A stretch of DNA of 64,000 bases from NCBI GenBank assembly GCA_021296065.1, contig JAGWBD010000002.1:1-64000 (forward strand). Reading direction: 5' to 3'. The DNA is from Anaerolineae bacterium. GTDB taxonomy: Bacteria > Chloroflexota > Anaerolineae > Aggregatilineales > Phototrophicaceae. Both the position numbers and the translations under genes were made by a program. The notes below the pieces were generated by a model, which did no database searches, was not told the origin of the DNA, and saw only the letters and a program-made list of their open reading frames with translations. Below, piece after piece: positions 16,156-24,809 of this stretch; the stretch's first letter is position 1; each line of letters opens with the position of its first letter.

Positions 16156-17916
16156 ATGCAAAACACTCTGAAGACCCTTGACGCCAGGGGACGCATCGGC
16201 GGTTATCTCGTCGTGTGGGGCGGCCCCGAAGAGCGCGACCTGCAGGGCGAGTACTTCACAGCGGAGACCGAACTGGGCCTGGGCTGGTACCCGCAGCGAC
16301 CGCTGCTTTATCAGCACGGGCTGGACGGCGCGCTCAAGGCGGCGGTGATCGGCGCCATAGACACGCTGGTGCCGGACGAGACCGGCGTGTGGGCCGAGGC
16401 GCAGCTGGACCTGCGTCAGCGCTGGGCGCGCGCCGTCCGGCGCCTGATCGAGAAGGGCGTGCTGGGCTGGTCGTCGGGCAGCCTGGCGCATCTGGTCGAG
16501 GTGGCGGAGGACGGCTACATCCGCCGCTGGCCGATCGTCGAGGGCAGTCTGACGCCCACGCCGGCCCAGCCCCGCCGCAGCGACGCCCGTACCCTGAAGA
16601 GCGCCTGGGAGGCGCTGGGCATGGATACGTCGCTGCTCGTTGAACCCCTCACAGCAGAAGACTGGGAAACACAGGGAGAGGATATGACAGAAGAAAACAC
16701 GACGACGGCGCGCAGGCGCCTGCCGCTGGCCAGCGCCGACGAGGCCCTGAAAGCGACCCGCGTCAGCAGCCCCTACGACTCGCTGGGGGCCATGGACATG
16801 CTGCACGGCTACATGCTGCTGAGCGCGACGCGCCAGTTCCGCGGCGTCAGCGAGCGCTACGGCAACGCCCTCGCCCACAAGCTGCAGCGCGAGGGCCTGA
16901 GCGCGGTCAAGGCCGACGAACTCAGCCACAGCACCCAGGCCGGCTTCGGCGACGAGTGGGTGCCGGACCTGTGGAGCAGTCAGATCTGGCAACAGGCGCG
17001 CCTGGAAAACGCCATCCTGCCGCTCTTCCAGTCGATCGAAATGCCCTCCAACCCCTTTGAGTTGCCGGTCGAGGGCGCGGACCCGAGCGTGTACTTCGTG
17101 CCGGAGACCAGCGACGAGGCCCATCTGACTCTCGGCAGCGGCAACCCCATTCCGGAGAGCAAGATCGGCAGCGGCAAGGTGCAACTGAACGCGAAGAAGC
17201 TGGCGCTGCGCGTCGGCTTCAGCGCGGAACTGGTGGAAGACGCCATCGTGCCGGTGCTGGCCATCTACCGCGAGCAGGCCATGCGCGCCATCACCGACAG
17301 CATCGATCACGTGCTGCTCAACGGCGACACGGCCAGCAGCGGCAACGTCAACAGCAACGGCGCTACGCCCGACGCCAACAGCCGCTACAAGGCCTTTGAC
17401 GGCCTGCGCAAGCAGGCGCTGGTGAGCCACAGCGGCGGTCGCGTCAACGCCAACGGCGGGCCGACGCTGGCGCTGCTGCGCTCGGCGCGCTTCAAACTGG
17501 CGGCGCGTCACGCGGCCCGACCGGCGGACCTGGCCTGGATCGTGGACAGCGGCAGTTACGCCAAACTGCTGGGACTGGATGAATTCCTGACCATGGACAA
17601 GGCCGGGCCGCAGGCCACGGCGCGCAGCGGGCAAATCGGTTTCATGGATGGCGCGCCGGTGATCGTCAGCGCGGAGATGCCGCTGAGCGAGGGCGCGGCC
17701 GGCAAGGTCAACGCGACGAGCGTCAGCAGCAACACAAAGGGCACGGCGCTCTGCGTGGCGCGGCCGGGCTGGTTCGTGGGCTATCGCCGCCGCATCGCGG
17801 TCAGCCTGGACTACCTGCCCTATTACGACAGTTACCAGTTGACGGCCACCGTGCGCCTGGCCTTCGTCAGCCAGGACAGCGAAGTGGCCAGCGCCCTGAC
17901 CAACATCACGGTCTGA
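16156..17916 (+). CDS. Prohead protease-major capsid protein fusion (HK97-like)
   Basis: One 586-residue frame joins two phage morphogenesis proteins. Residues 1 to about 150 resemble the S78 prohead protease: 'YLVVWGGPEERDLQGEYF', H54 in YQHG, the serine cluster 'GWSSGSLAH' (S106-S109) and 'WPIVEGSLTPTPAQPR'. After a linker, residues from about 177 on form an HK97-fold capsid protein ('SQIWQQARLENAILPLFQSI', 'LALRVGFSAELVEDAIVPVL', 'AWIVDSGSYAKLLGL', and a C-terminal 'DYLPYYDSYQLTATVRLAFV'). The ATG at 16156 has 'gggagaagg' upstream. An internal ATG at 16684 with its own ribosome site could give the capsid alone. A strong terminator follows. No other phage gene is adjacent. Confidence 0.88.
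   Translation: MQNTLKTLDARGRIGGYLVVWGGPEERDLQGEYFTAETELGLGWYPQRPLLYQHGLDGALKAAVIGAIDTLVPDETGVWAEAQLDLRQRWARAVRRLIEKGVLGWSSGSLAHLVEVAEDGYIRRWPIVEGSLTPTPAQPRRSDARTLKSAWEALGMDTSLLVEPLTAEDWETQGEDMTEENTTTARRRLPLASADEALKATRVSSPYDSLGAMDMLHGYMLLSATRQFRGVSERYGNALAHKLQREGLSAVKADELSHSTQAGFGDEWVPDLWSSQIWQQARLENAILPLFQSIEMPSNPFELPVEGADPSVYFVPETSDEAHLTLGSGNPIPESKIGSGKVQLNAKKLALRVGFSAELVEDAIVPVLAIYREQAMRAITDSIDHVLLNGDTASSGNVNSNGATPDANSRYKAFDGLRKQALVSHSGGRVNANGGPTLALLRSARFKLAARHAARPADLAWIVDSGSYAKLLGLDEFLTMDKAGPQATARSGQIGFMDGAPVIVSAEMPLSEGAAGKVNATSVSSNTKGTALCVARPGWFVGYRRRIAVSLDYLPYYDSYQLTATVRLAFVSQDSEVASALTNITV
16674..16686 (+). promoter_or_regulatory. Internal ribosome site and start within the capsid fusion
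   Basis: GGGAGAGG (16674-16681) precedes an in-frame ATG (16684-16686) at the junction between the protease part and the capsid part. Use of this start would produce a 410-residue capsid subunit from the same message, in addition to the fusion. Confidence 0.55.
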
Positions 17917-17940
17917 GGCTGGCTGGCTGGTGGAATCACG

Positions 17941-17980
17941 CGCCGGGGACGAGGATTTCCTGTCCCCGGCGTTTTTCTTT
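17941..17980 (+). terminator. Intrinsic terminator after the capsid gene
   Basis: A perfect 10-bp stem CGCCGGGGAC (17941-17950) / GTCCCCGGCG (17962-17971) with an 11-base loop is followed directly by TTTTTCTTT. This is the clearest Rho-independent terminator in the window and closes the capsid transcript. Confidence 0.88.
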
Positions 17981-17982
17981 AC

Positions 17983-18576
17983 TCAGGCGTCGGGTGCATG
18001 GCGGGCGATAAGCTCTCTGGCGAGAGCGCGCAGGTCCTCGTCGTCGGGCATGTCGGTGCCAAGGCGTCGCGGGATGCGCTCAACCATGAACCCGACGACC
18101 CGTTCGTTTTCCTGCGGGTCACGACGCACAATGACATCGGGCTGGTCGTCGGCAGTCTCGTAATCAGAGTGGCCGATGTCGCTCCTCAAATCGACGTAAA
18201 GGATCTCGCCGAAGCCATAGTAACTCCAGGTGACGTCCGGATCGCTGTCAAGCATCCGCGGCGCCATGCTTCCCCTGGCGTGGCGACAGGTCTGTCCGTG
18301 CTGCGCGACAAGCCGGTCAGCAAGTTGGTGCAGGGCTTCTGCCGCAGGGGCGTCTGTTTCCAGCAGACGCGATACGTACTTCAGCGACATACCAACACAA
18401 CGATTGTCCCAATCGCTGCGACGCAGAAAGACATCGGGGAAGCCTTCGAGGCTGAGAAAGTACGTGCTGCCTTTATATGGTTCCAGCATGACATGCAAAA
18501 CATCCTGAGAAGGATCGTACTCAATTGAAAGTGTCGGGTTGGGATGAGGTTGTGTACGGGAATGCATCAGCGTCAT
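17983..18576 (-). CDS. Protein with two DUF2283-like repeats, possible antitoxin
   Basis: This 197-residue protein appears to hold two copies of one short beta-rich module, each beginning with an 'E/D-Y-D...D-V-L-H/Y-V' strand. The first copy is near residue 17 ('LSIEYDPSQDVLHVML') and the second near residue 116 ('WSYYGFGEILYVDLRS'). Each copy includes a charged turn followed by V-G-(M/F) ('NRCVGMSLKYVSRLL'; 'ERVVGFMVERIPRRL'). The pattern is DUF2283-like, a family of small proteins of unknown role often beside toxin-like genes. It overlaps the upstream gene by 4 bases (ATGA), so the two are translationally coupled. No experiment is implied by the antitoxin suggestion. Confidence 0.6.
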   Translation of the reverse strand: MTLMHSRTQPHPNPTLSIEYDPSQDVLHVMLEPYKGSTYFLSLEGFPDVFLRRSDWDNRCVGMSLKYVSRLLETDAPAAEALHQLADRLVAQHGQTCRHARGSMAPRMLDSDPDVTWSYYGFGEILYVDLRSDIGHSDYETADDQPDVIVRRDPQENERVVGFMVERIPRRLGTDMPDDEDLRALARELIARHAPDA

Positions 18577-18944
18577 TCTCCCAGAGGTGGCGAATAAGCG
18601 GTGGAGACGAATCCCGTCCGTTGCCCGCCGGCCTCAGGTGGATAAAGATACTTTACCTCAACCAGAATCTCGTGTTCACGACTGCTAAAGGCAGCCGACA
18701 AACTTGACGGGACCACCTTGAAATACTGGATGAAGATCCCCGCGGGGTCTTCTTTCTTCACATGGTCGGGAGCGCTGATGGCCTGAACGATCAGGTCCCG
18801 CAGCGCGAGCATCTCGGGATGCCCGCCGAGGATATGCGCCCACTCCTCGGGAGCAAGAAGAACGGGTACGCCATCCGGGTCCAGGGCGAGCGTTTGGGGC
18901 ACATCAGACGGGGCAGTTTCGAGGCGTTGCCAGAAATCGTTCAT
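18573..18944 (-). CDS. Small PBECR-like (RelE/EndoU-like nuclease fold) protein
   Basis: This 123-residue protein has the sequence pattern 'WAHILGGHPEML', then 'LIVQAISAPDHV', then 'LVEVKYLYPPEAGG' and a terminal 'GFVSTAYSPP'. The pattern resembles phage-associated barnase/EndoU/ColicinE5-D/RelE-like nuclease domains: conserved W-x-H...HPE, an 'I..AI..PD' helix and a closing 'V-S/T-A-Y' strand. No catalytic residue can be assigned with certainty. It is the first gene of a two-gene unit, overlapping the DUF2283-like gene by ATGA, which suits a toxin-antitoxin-like pair. The weak ribosome site upstream of the ATG at 18944 is a caution. Confidence 0.55.
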   Translation of the reverse strand: MNDFWQRLETAPSDVPQTLALDPDGVPVLLAPEEWAHILGGHPEMLALRDLIVQAISAPDHVKKEDPAGIFIQYFKVVPSSLSAAFSSREHEILVEVKYLYPPEAGGQRTGFVSTAYSPPLGE

Positions 18945-18999
18945 GCGGGCGGCGATGGACTGGCGACAGTGTGTTGGCGAAGAGGGCTACCTTATCGCA

Positions 19000-19503
19000 T
19001 CAACGCTCCGTGTTGCCATCGTCGAAGACGCCGGAGGGATGGCAACCGCGGCCCGCTGCCTGCGCCTCCGCCTCCAGCCCGCGGAAGCGGTCGGCGAAGC
19101 GGGTGTTCGGCTCCCAGACGAAATTCTCGGCGAAACCGTCACGCACCAGGGCCTCGTTGACGAAAACGTCGCCCACGTAGATGTAGCGCAGCAGGCGGCC
19201 GTAGCGGTCGGTCTCTTCGGCGCCGCGCACCAGCGTCACCGTCTGCCTCCCGACCAGACGCCGGTTGGCCGCCGTCGCCGCGTTCGAGCAGGGCTCGTCG
19301 CGCTCGGGCGTGTTGATGCCGATGTAGCGCACGCGGCGATTGCGTCGGTTGAGCGCCACTTCGATCGTGTCGCCGTCGATGACGCGCAGGACGCGCGCTT
19401 CTTCACCGACGACGGGAGTGGGCGTCGGCGGCAAGGGCGCGGGCTGCTCTTCCACGCCGGCGAAGAGCAGCGTGAACAGCAGGAGGAGAATCACAACGAT
19501 CAT
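19000..19503 (-). CDS. Secreted thermonuclease family protein (SNase-like)
   Basis: This is a 167-residue exported staphylococcal-nuclease-like protein. A hydrophobic N-terminus (MIVVILLLLFTLLFAGVEEQ) acts as a signal or membrane anchor, followed by a Pro/Thr-rich linker. The SNase core is complete: 'VLRVIDGDTIEVALN' (Ca2+-binding Asp and first Arg region), 'VRYIGINTPERDEP' and 'ETDRYGRLLRYIYVGDVFVN'. It probably degrades nucleic acid outside the cytoplasm. The ATG at 19503 starts directly at the signal. It is on the same strand as, and downstream of, the sugar-acid dehydratase gene, but is separated by 138 bp. Confidence 0.88.
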   Translation of the reverse strand: MIVVILLLLFTLLFAGVEEQPAPLPPTPTPVVGEEARVLRVIDGDTIEVALNRRNRRVRYIGINTPERDEPCSNAATAANRRLVGRQTVTLVRGAEETDRYGRLLRYIYVGDVFVNEALVRDGFAENFVWEPNTRFADRFRGLEAEAQAAGRGCHPSGVFDDGNTER

Positions 19504-19641
19504 GGCGCACCTGACCCGGACAGGAATCGGATTTTCGCTTGCATGGAAAGCCCTTTCCTGTTCCTTGCCGCCGCCTGTTTCTGTTGTTCCTGACCTGGTT
19601 TCAAAGCAGACTTCGTTCCGCGTCCGCCTTTCCTGCCCCGT

Positions 19642-21354
19642 TCACACGTCCTGCAGACTCTCGTGGCGCAGGAAGTCGAAGTCGACGCCGAGGGGGGCCT
19701 GTTGCACCGACTCGCGGTAGAGCCGTTCGTAGCCGCGGGCAGCGACCGGCGGCTGCGGGCGCGCTTCTTCGCCGCGGCGCAGTAGCTCGCGTTCGTCGAC
19801 CAGCAGGTCAAGCCGTCGGCGCTGCGCATCAAGGCCGATGCGGTCGCCGCTGCGCGCCAGGCCGAGGGGCCCGCCGAGCGCCGCTTCCGGCGCCACGTGC
19901 AGCACGATGGTGCCGAAGGCCGTGCCGCTCATGCGCGCGTCGGAGATGCGCAACATGTCACGCTGACCCGTCAACTTGCGCGGGATCGGCAGGTAGCCGG
20001 CCTCGGGCATGCCCGGCCCGCCCAGCGGACCGGCGTTCTGCAGCAGCAGGCAGTCGTCCGGGCGCACGTCGAGCGCCGGATCGTCGATGAGCGCGGCCAG
20101 GTCGCTCAGTGAGGAGAACACGACGGCGCGCGCCTCCGTCTGCAGCAGCGAGGGGCTGGCGGCCGAGCGCTTGAGCACGCTGCCGTCGGGCGCGAGGCTG
20201 CCGCGCAGGGCGATCAGCGCGCCCTGCTCCTGCAAGGGATTGTCCAGCGGGCGGATCACGTCCTGCCAGTCCGGCCAGACAAAGGGCTGCGCCAGTTGCT
20301 CGCCGAGGGTCGCGCCGGTCACCGTCAAGGCTTCCGCATGCAGTTGCCCGCGCAGGGCCTGCAACACCACCGGCAGCCCGCCGGCGCGATGAAAGTCTTC
20401 CATGTAGGCGGCGCCCGAGGGCTTGAGGCCGACCAGCACCGGCGTGCTTGCCGCCAGGTCGTCGAGCCGCTCCAGTTCCAGTTTGATGCCGAGCCGGCCG
20501 GCGATGGCGGTCAGGTGAATGACGGCGTTGGTCGAGCCGCCGATGGCCTGCAGCACGCGCAGGGCGTTGTCGAAGGCCGCTTCCGTCATGATGCGGGACG
20601 GGGTGAGCCGGTTTTCGGCCAGCGCCACGGCCTGGATACCGCTGAACTCGCCATGGCGCAGGCGGTCGGCATGCACGGCCGGGATGGCCGCCCCGCCCGG
20701 CAGCATCATGCCCAGCGCCTCACTGAGGCAGGCCATGGTGCTGGCCGTACCCATCACGCCGCAGGTGCCGGCGGTGGGCGCCAGCTGCGCCTCGATGCCG
20801 TCGATGGTGGCGCGCTCCAGTTCGCCGCGGCGGTAGGCCGCCCAGAAACGACGGCAATCGGTGCAGGCGCCGATGCGCTCGCCCTCGTGGCTGCCGGTGA
20901 GCATGGGGCCGGCGGCCAGCGCGATGGCGGGGATGTCCGCGCTGGCGGCGCCCATCAGCAGGGCCGGCAGGGTCTTGTCGCAGCCGCCCATCAGCACCAC
21001 CGCGTCCAGTGGCTGGGCGCGCAGCATGGCCTCGACGTCGAGCGCCATCAGGTTGCGCAGGAACATGCTGGTCGGGCTGAGGAAAATCTCTCCAAGGGAG
21101 ATGACCGGGAACTCCAGCGGCAGACCGCCGGCCTGCCACACGCCGCGTTTGACCGCTTCCGCCAGTTCACGCAGGCCGCGATGGCAGTTGTTCAGTTCGC
21201 TCCAGGTGTTGAGGATGCCGACGACGGGCTTGCCCAGGCTTTGCGGCGTGTGGCCCATCGCGCTGGCGAATGAGCGCCGCAGATACTGCGCAAACTCGCG
21301 ATCGCCGTATTCGGTCAGTCCGCCGGCAAGGCCCGGCGGTCGCTCTTCGGTCAT
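19642..21354 (-). CDS. IlvD/Edd family dehydratase, probable sugar-acid dehydratase
   Basis: This is an iron-sulfur dehydratase of 570 residues, the length of L-arabonate/D-xylonate dehydratases. It has the cluster cysteines in 'VLMGGCDKTLPALLMGA', 'IGACTDCRRFW' and 'APTAGTCGVMGTASTMACLS', and the C-terminal 'ISDARMSGTAFGTIVLHVAP'. It would convert a pentonate or hexonate to its 2-keto-3-deoxy acid. The next gene upstream is an aldehyde dehydrogenase of the type that oxidises 2-oxoglutarate semialdehyde; together they fit a Weimberg-like oxidative pentose route, though the intermediate dehydratase or an aldolase is missing here. The ATG at 21354 (7 bp after the dehydrogenase stop, with gagg upstream) is chosen over earlier in-frame codons. 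Confidence 0.88.
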   Translation of the reverse strand: MTEERPPGLAGGLTEYGDREFAQYLRRSFASAMGHTPQSLGKPVVGILNTWSELNNCHRGLRELAEAVKRGVWQAGGLPLEFPVISLGEIFLSPTSMFLRNLMALDVEAMLRAQPLDAVVLMGGCDKTLPALLMGAASADIPAIALAAGPMLTGSHEGERIGACTDCRRFWAAYRRGELERATIDGIEAQLAPTAGTCGVMGTASTMACLSEALGMMLPGGAAIPAVHADRLRHGEFSGIQAVALAENRLTPSRIMTEAAFDNALRVLQAIGGSTNAVIHLTAIAGRLGIKLELERLDDLAASTPVLVGLKPSGAAYMEDFHRAGGLPVVLQALRGQLHAEALTVTGATLGEQLAQPFVWPDWQDVIRPLDNPLQEQGALIALRGSLAPDGSVLKRSAASPSLLQTEARAVVFSSLSDLAALIDDPALDVRPDDCLLLQNAGPLGGPGMPEAGYLPIPRKLTGQRDMLRISDARMSGTAFGTIVLHVAPEAALGGPLGLARSGDRIGLDAQRRRLDLLVDERELLRRGEEARPQPPVAARGYERLYRESVQQAPLGVDFDFLRHESLQDV

Positions 21355-21361
21355 GGCCGCC

Positions 21362-22792
21362 TCAGAAGGCCAGCGAGACGAAGCGCGTTTCGAGGTATTC
21401 CTGCAGGCCTTCCTGACCGCCCTCACGACCGAAGCCACTCTGCTTCATGCCGCCGAAGGGCGCCTGCGCCACCGCCGGCACCAGGTCGTTGATGCCGACG
21501 ACGCCAAACTCCAGCTCCTCGGCGACGCGCACCATGTTGCCGACGTCGCGCGTGATGGCGTAGCCCGCCAGGCCGTAGGGGGTGCCGTTGGCCTGGGCCA
21601 GCGCGTCGTCCAGCGAGCGGTAGGAGGACACAGCCATCACCGGGCCGAAGACTTCTTCGCAGCTCAGGCGCATGTCGTCCGTGATGTTGGTCAGGATCGT
21701 CGGCTTGTAGAACCAGCCCTCATCCATCCCTTGAGGCCGGCCGGCGCCGGTGACCACTTTCGCGCCGCGCTGCAGGGCATCCCCGACAAAGTCCTCGACC
21801 TTGTTGCGACCGGCTTCGGTGACCATCGGGCCGACGGTGACGCCATCTTCCAGGCCATTGCCGATCACCAGACGCTCGGCGGCGGCCACGCTGGCCTCGA
21901 GGAAGTCCTCGTAGGCGGGCTGCTCGACGTAAAAGCGCGAGGGCGAGATGCAGACCTGGCCGTTGTTGCGGAACTTGGCCGTGACGGAACTCTCGGCGGC
22001 CTGCTCGATGTCGCTGTCGGCGAAGACGATCACCGGCGCGCTGCCGCCCAGTTCCAGCGAGAGGCGCTTGAAGTGCGGCGCGGCGTTGCGCATCAGGATG
22101 CTGCCCACCCGCTGCGAGCCTGTGAAACTGATCTTGTCGACCTCGGGGCTGTCGGTGAAGGCCTCGCCCATGCCGGCCGGGTCGCCGTTGACGAGGTTGA
22201 GCACGCCCGGCGGCAGGCCGGCCTCGACCAGCAGGCTGGCCAGCAGCATGGAACTGAGCGGCGTCAGTTCGCTGGGACGACCGACCACAGTACAGCCGGC
22301 GGCCAGACCGGCGGCCCACTTGCGCGCGGGCAGGATGCCCGGGAAGTTCCAGGCCGTGATGGCGGCCGCCACGCCGACGGGCCGCACGATGGTCATCAAA
22401 CGCTTGTTCGCCACGTGGGAGGGGATCAGCCGACCGTAGGCGCGCTTGCCCTCCTCGGCGAACCAGTCGAAGACGTCGGCGGCCGAGCCCCACTCGCCCT
22501 TCGCCTCGGCCAGGGGCTTGCCGCATTCCTGCGTCATGGCCCGCGCCAGTTCGTCCACGCGCTCGCGGACCAGTTCGCCCGTCCGCCGCAAAATGGCCCC
22601 GCGCTCCCAGGCGCCGGCCTCGCGCCATTGCGGCAGGGCGCGGCGCGCGGCGGCGATGGCCGGCGCCACGTCAGCGGCGCTGCCGAAGGGCACTTCCATA
22701 ACGACCTCGCCGGTGGCCGGGTTGTCCACCGGGAAGGTGCGTCCGTCCAGCGCGTCGACCCAGTCGCCGTCGATCAGCATTTTGCAGGGCAT
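21362..22792 (-). CDS. NAD(P)-dependent aldehyde dehydrogenase (semialdehyde type)
   Basis: This is an aldehyde dehydrogenase of 476 residues. The catalytic cysteine is in 'KFRNNGQVCISPSRFYVE', the general-base glutamate in 'LSLELGGSAPVIVF', and the cofactor-loop motif in 'ISFTGSQRVGSILM'. Similarity is to the succinate-semialdehyde / 2-oxoglutarate-semialdehyde branch. The role inferred from context is the last step of oxidative sugar-acid breakdown, delivering a TCA-cycle acid. The true start is the ATG at 22792 with GGAGGAAATT directly upstream; the long open frame continues back into the dehydrogenase gene but is spurious. It follows the Gfo/Idh gene by 100 bp and precedes the IlvD/Edd gene by 7 bp. 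Confidence 0.92.
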   Translation of the reverse strand: MPCKMLIDGDWVDALDGRTFPVDNPATGEVVMEVPFGSAADVAPAIAAARRALPQWREAGAWERGAILRRTGELVRERVDELARAMTQECGKPLAEAKGEWGSAADVFDWFAEEGKRAYGRLIPSHVANKRLMTIVRPVGVAAAITAWNFPGILPARKWAAGLAAGCTVVGRPSELTPLSSMLLASLLVEAGLPPGVLNLVNGDPAGMGEAFTDSPEVDKISFTGSQRVGSILMRNAAPHFKRLSLELGGSAPVIVFADSDIEQAAESSVTAKFRNNGQVCISPSRFYVEQPAYEDFLEASVAAAERLVIGNGLEDGVTVGPMVTEAGRNKVEDFVGDALQRGAKVVTGAGRPQGMDEGWFYKPTILTNITDDMRLSCEEVFGPVMAVSSYRSLDDALAQANGTPYGLAGYAITRDVGNMVRVAEELEFGVVGINDLVPAVAQAPFGGMKQSGFGREGGQEGLQEYLETRFVSLAF

Positions 22793-22892
22793 AATTTCCT
22801 CCAGGCGTTCCTGTGAGCCTGACAATGTGAGGGATTGTAGCACGGGAGCCAGGGGCGGCGACGCGCCAGCTATTTGATTGCTGTCCCGCGGG

Positions 22893-23954
22893 CTACAGGG
22901 AAACGACCCGGTTCTCGCGCGCCGATTGTTGGGCGGCCAGCGCAAAGCGCAATACCTCGCTGCCTTCGGCGCCCGTGAGCACAGGGGGTTGACCCGCGTG
23001 CAGCGCGTCAATGAAGTGGCGCGTGGACAGAATGAAACTGTGCTCCCAGCCGACGGGCATGTCCGAAAAGCTGCGCACCTGGCGGTCACGATAGAGGATG
23101 ACCGGCGGCCGGTCGTAAAGCTTGCCGTGGCCGCGCGTGACCTCGATGACGCCGCGCGTGCCGGTAATCTCGACGCGGTCATCCTGCGCGTAGTAGGGCG
23201 ACCAGATTTCCATGTCGCGCGAATACACCACCTCGAGCGAGCCGTAGCGGCCGCCGGGGAATTTCCAGGAGACGATGGCGGGCGCGTCGAGGATGTTGCC
23301 AGGCTCGCGCTCGGTCTCGTCGATCCAGGCGTGCACGGCCTCCGCCTGGCCCATGAAGTGCCAGCCGAGGGCAAACTTGTGGTGGCCGTCGTCGAAGACC
23401 AGCGGGCCGCCGCCGCACTGCTCGGGCGTGAAGCGCCAGGCCTCCGCCGCCCGCGGAATGGGCCACGAGTCCGGACTGGTAGCCGAGTTGCTTTTGATGC
23501 GGATGGTGAGCGGATCGCCAATTTCGCCGGCGTCGATGAGCGCTTTCGCGCGCATCACGGGCGGGTAGAAAACGAAATTTTCAAAGACCTTGAAGACGAT
23601 GCCCGCCTTGTCGGCGGCGCGGTTCATTGCCTCGGCGTCGTCCAGATTGAGCGCCATGGGCTTCTGCAGCGAAATGTTCACCCCGGCCGCGGCGGCGTCC
23701 AGCATGACCGGGCAGTGCAGGTGGTGCGGCACGAGGATTTCGACCAGGTCGAGCTCCGCGCGCGCCAGCATCTCGCGATGATCGCCGTAGATCTGCGCCG
23801 GTTCCACATTCCAGGCATTGCCGCGCTGTTGCGCCAGTTCCACCAGCGTGTCGCAGACGGCCACAATGCGCGCCCCCGGGTTTTGCAGATATTCCAGCGC
23901 GTGCAGATCGGAGATGCGTCCGGTGCCGATGAAGCCAACCCGCAATTCGCTCAC
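22893..23954 (-). CDS. Gfo/Idh/MocA family oxidoreductase
   Basis: This is a 353-residue NAD(P)-dependent dehydrogenase, most likely of a sugar or sugar acid. The N-terminal Rossmann domain begins 'LRVGFIGTGRISDLHALEYL'. The family's E-K-P motif reads 'ISLQKPMALN', so the lysine is kept but Glu is replaced by Gln. The C-terminal half carries the substrate-site histidines in 'LVFDDGHHKFALGWHFM'. The GTG start at 23954 overlaps the upstream iclR stop by four bases (GTGA), with GGAGG eight bases upstream. In the operon it could carry out the first oxidation step before the IlvD/Edd dehydratase. The substrate is not deducible. Confidence 0.9.
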   Translation of the reverse strand: MSELRVGFIGTGRISDLHALEYLQNPGARIVAVCDTLVELAQQRGNAWNVEPAQIYGDHREMLARAELDLVEILVPHHLHCPVMLDAAAAGVNISLQKPMALNLDDAEAMNRAADKAGIVFKVFENFVFYPPVMRAKALIDAGEIGDPLTIRIKSNSATSPDSWPIPRAAEAWRFTPEQCGGGPLVFDDGHHKFALGWHFMGQAEAVHAWIDETEREPGNILDAPAIVSWKFPGGRYGSLEVVYSRDMEIWSPYYAQDDRVEITGTRGVIEVTRGHGKLYDRPPVILYRDRQVRSFSDMPVGWEHSFILSTRHFIDALHAGQPPVLTGAEGSEVLRFALAAQQSARENRVVSL

Positions 23955-24721
23955 ACATCGCCTCCATCGGACGGCTGGTCCTCATGGCGATAGGCCAGAC
24001 GGTCGCTCAGCGCCTGGCCGACCCTGGACACGACCAGGGCGAGATCGTGAATTCGCGACAGAGTCAGGCGCGCGCCGGGTCCGGAGATACCGATCGCGCC
24101 GACCAGTTCGCCATCCAGGCCGTAGAGCGGCACGGCGACGCAGCGCACATCGTAGCTGAATTCCTCGTCGTCGATGGCGTAGCCCTGGCGCCGCGCCTGC
24201 TCAAGGTGCATGCGCAGGGTGTCGGCATCGGTGATGGTGCGCGGCGTAAAACGCTCCAGTAGCTCCGGCAGGCGATTGTCGCCAAAGGCCAGCAGGACCT
24301 TGCCCAGCGCCGTGCTGTGCAACGGCGCCAGCGTCCCCACGCCGGTGGAGACGCGCAGCGAGGCCGTGGCCTCGACCTGGTCCAGATACAGCACCTGGTC
24401 GCTGGCGCGGACGGCAATGTGCGCGCATTCCTGGGTCTGCGCCACCAGTTCGCGCAGGTAGGGCCGCGCCTGGTCGCGCAGCGGCGTGCGGTTGAGCAGG
24501 CTCTGGCCCAGGCGGACCAGACGGGGACCGAGTGTGTAGCGACGGGTCTCGCTGGACTGCTCCACGTAGCCGTAAATGGCCAGGGTCTTCATGATGCGCG
24601 AGGCGGTACTCTTGTCGATATCGATGCGCCGCGCGAGCCTGGTCACGCCCATGCCGTCCGTCTCCGCCTCAAGAATATCAAGGGCGCGCAGACCTCTGGC
24701 GAGGGACTGGATTTCGGACAT
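23951..24721 (-). CDS. IclR family transcriptional regulator
   Basis: This is a 256-residue regulator. The N-terminal winged helix (about residues 5-65) includes 'LARRIDIDKSTASRIMKTLA'. The C-terminal IclR effector domain includes 'LHSTALGKVLLAF' and 'YAIDDEEFSYDVRCVAVPLY', then 'GAIGISGPGARLT'. The ATG at 24721 follows 'ccggaggacagtcgtc'; the open frame continues upstream through the promoter and is rejected. It heads the minus-strand catabolic operon, is divergent from the uptake operon, and overlaps the Gfo/Idh gene by four bases. An operator palindrome overlaps its own -10, indicating autoregulation. The inducer is probably a pathway intermediate. Confidence 0.93.
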   Translation of the reverse strand: MSEIQSLARGLRALDILEAETDGMGVTRLARRIDIDKSTASRIMKTLAIYGYVEQSSETRRYTLGPRLVRLGQSLLNRTPLRDQARPYLRELVAQTQECAHIAVRASDQVLYLDQVEATASLRVSTGVGTLAPLHSTALGKVLLAFGDNRLPELLERFTPRTITDADTLRMHLEQARRQGYAIDDEEFSYDVRCVAVPLYGLDGELVGAIGISGPGARLTLSRIHDLALVVSRVGQALSDRLAYRHEDQPSDGGDV

Positions 24722-24754
24722 GACGACTGTCCTCCGGGGTGTCGTTTGTTGGGA

Positions 24755-24783
24755 ATTGTACAATCCAGGTTGGAATACGTCAA
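24755..24783 (-). promoter_or_regulatory. iclR promoter overlapped by ATTGTACAAT operator
   Basis: On the minus strand a -35 TTGACG (24778-24783) and a -10 TACAAT (24755-24760) are spaced by exactly 17 bp. The perfect palindrome ATTGTACAAT (24755-24764) covers the -10 box, the expected position of an autorepressor site. The start codon lies 34 bp downstream. Confidence 0.7.
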
Positions 24784-24809
24784 CAATTGCAAAAATCCCT
24801 GCGGATTCC

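Noticed and set aside
22793-23521. Long N-terminal extension of the aldehyde dehydrogenase frame
   Set aside because: It runs antiparallel in codon content within the Gfo/Idh gene and has no dehydrogenase similarity; GGAGG sits directly before the ATG at 22792.
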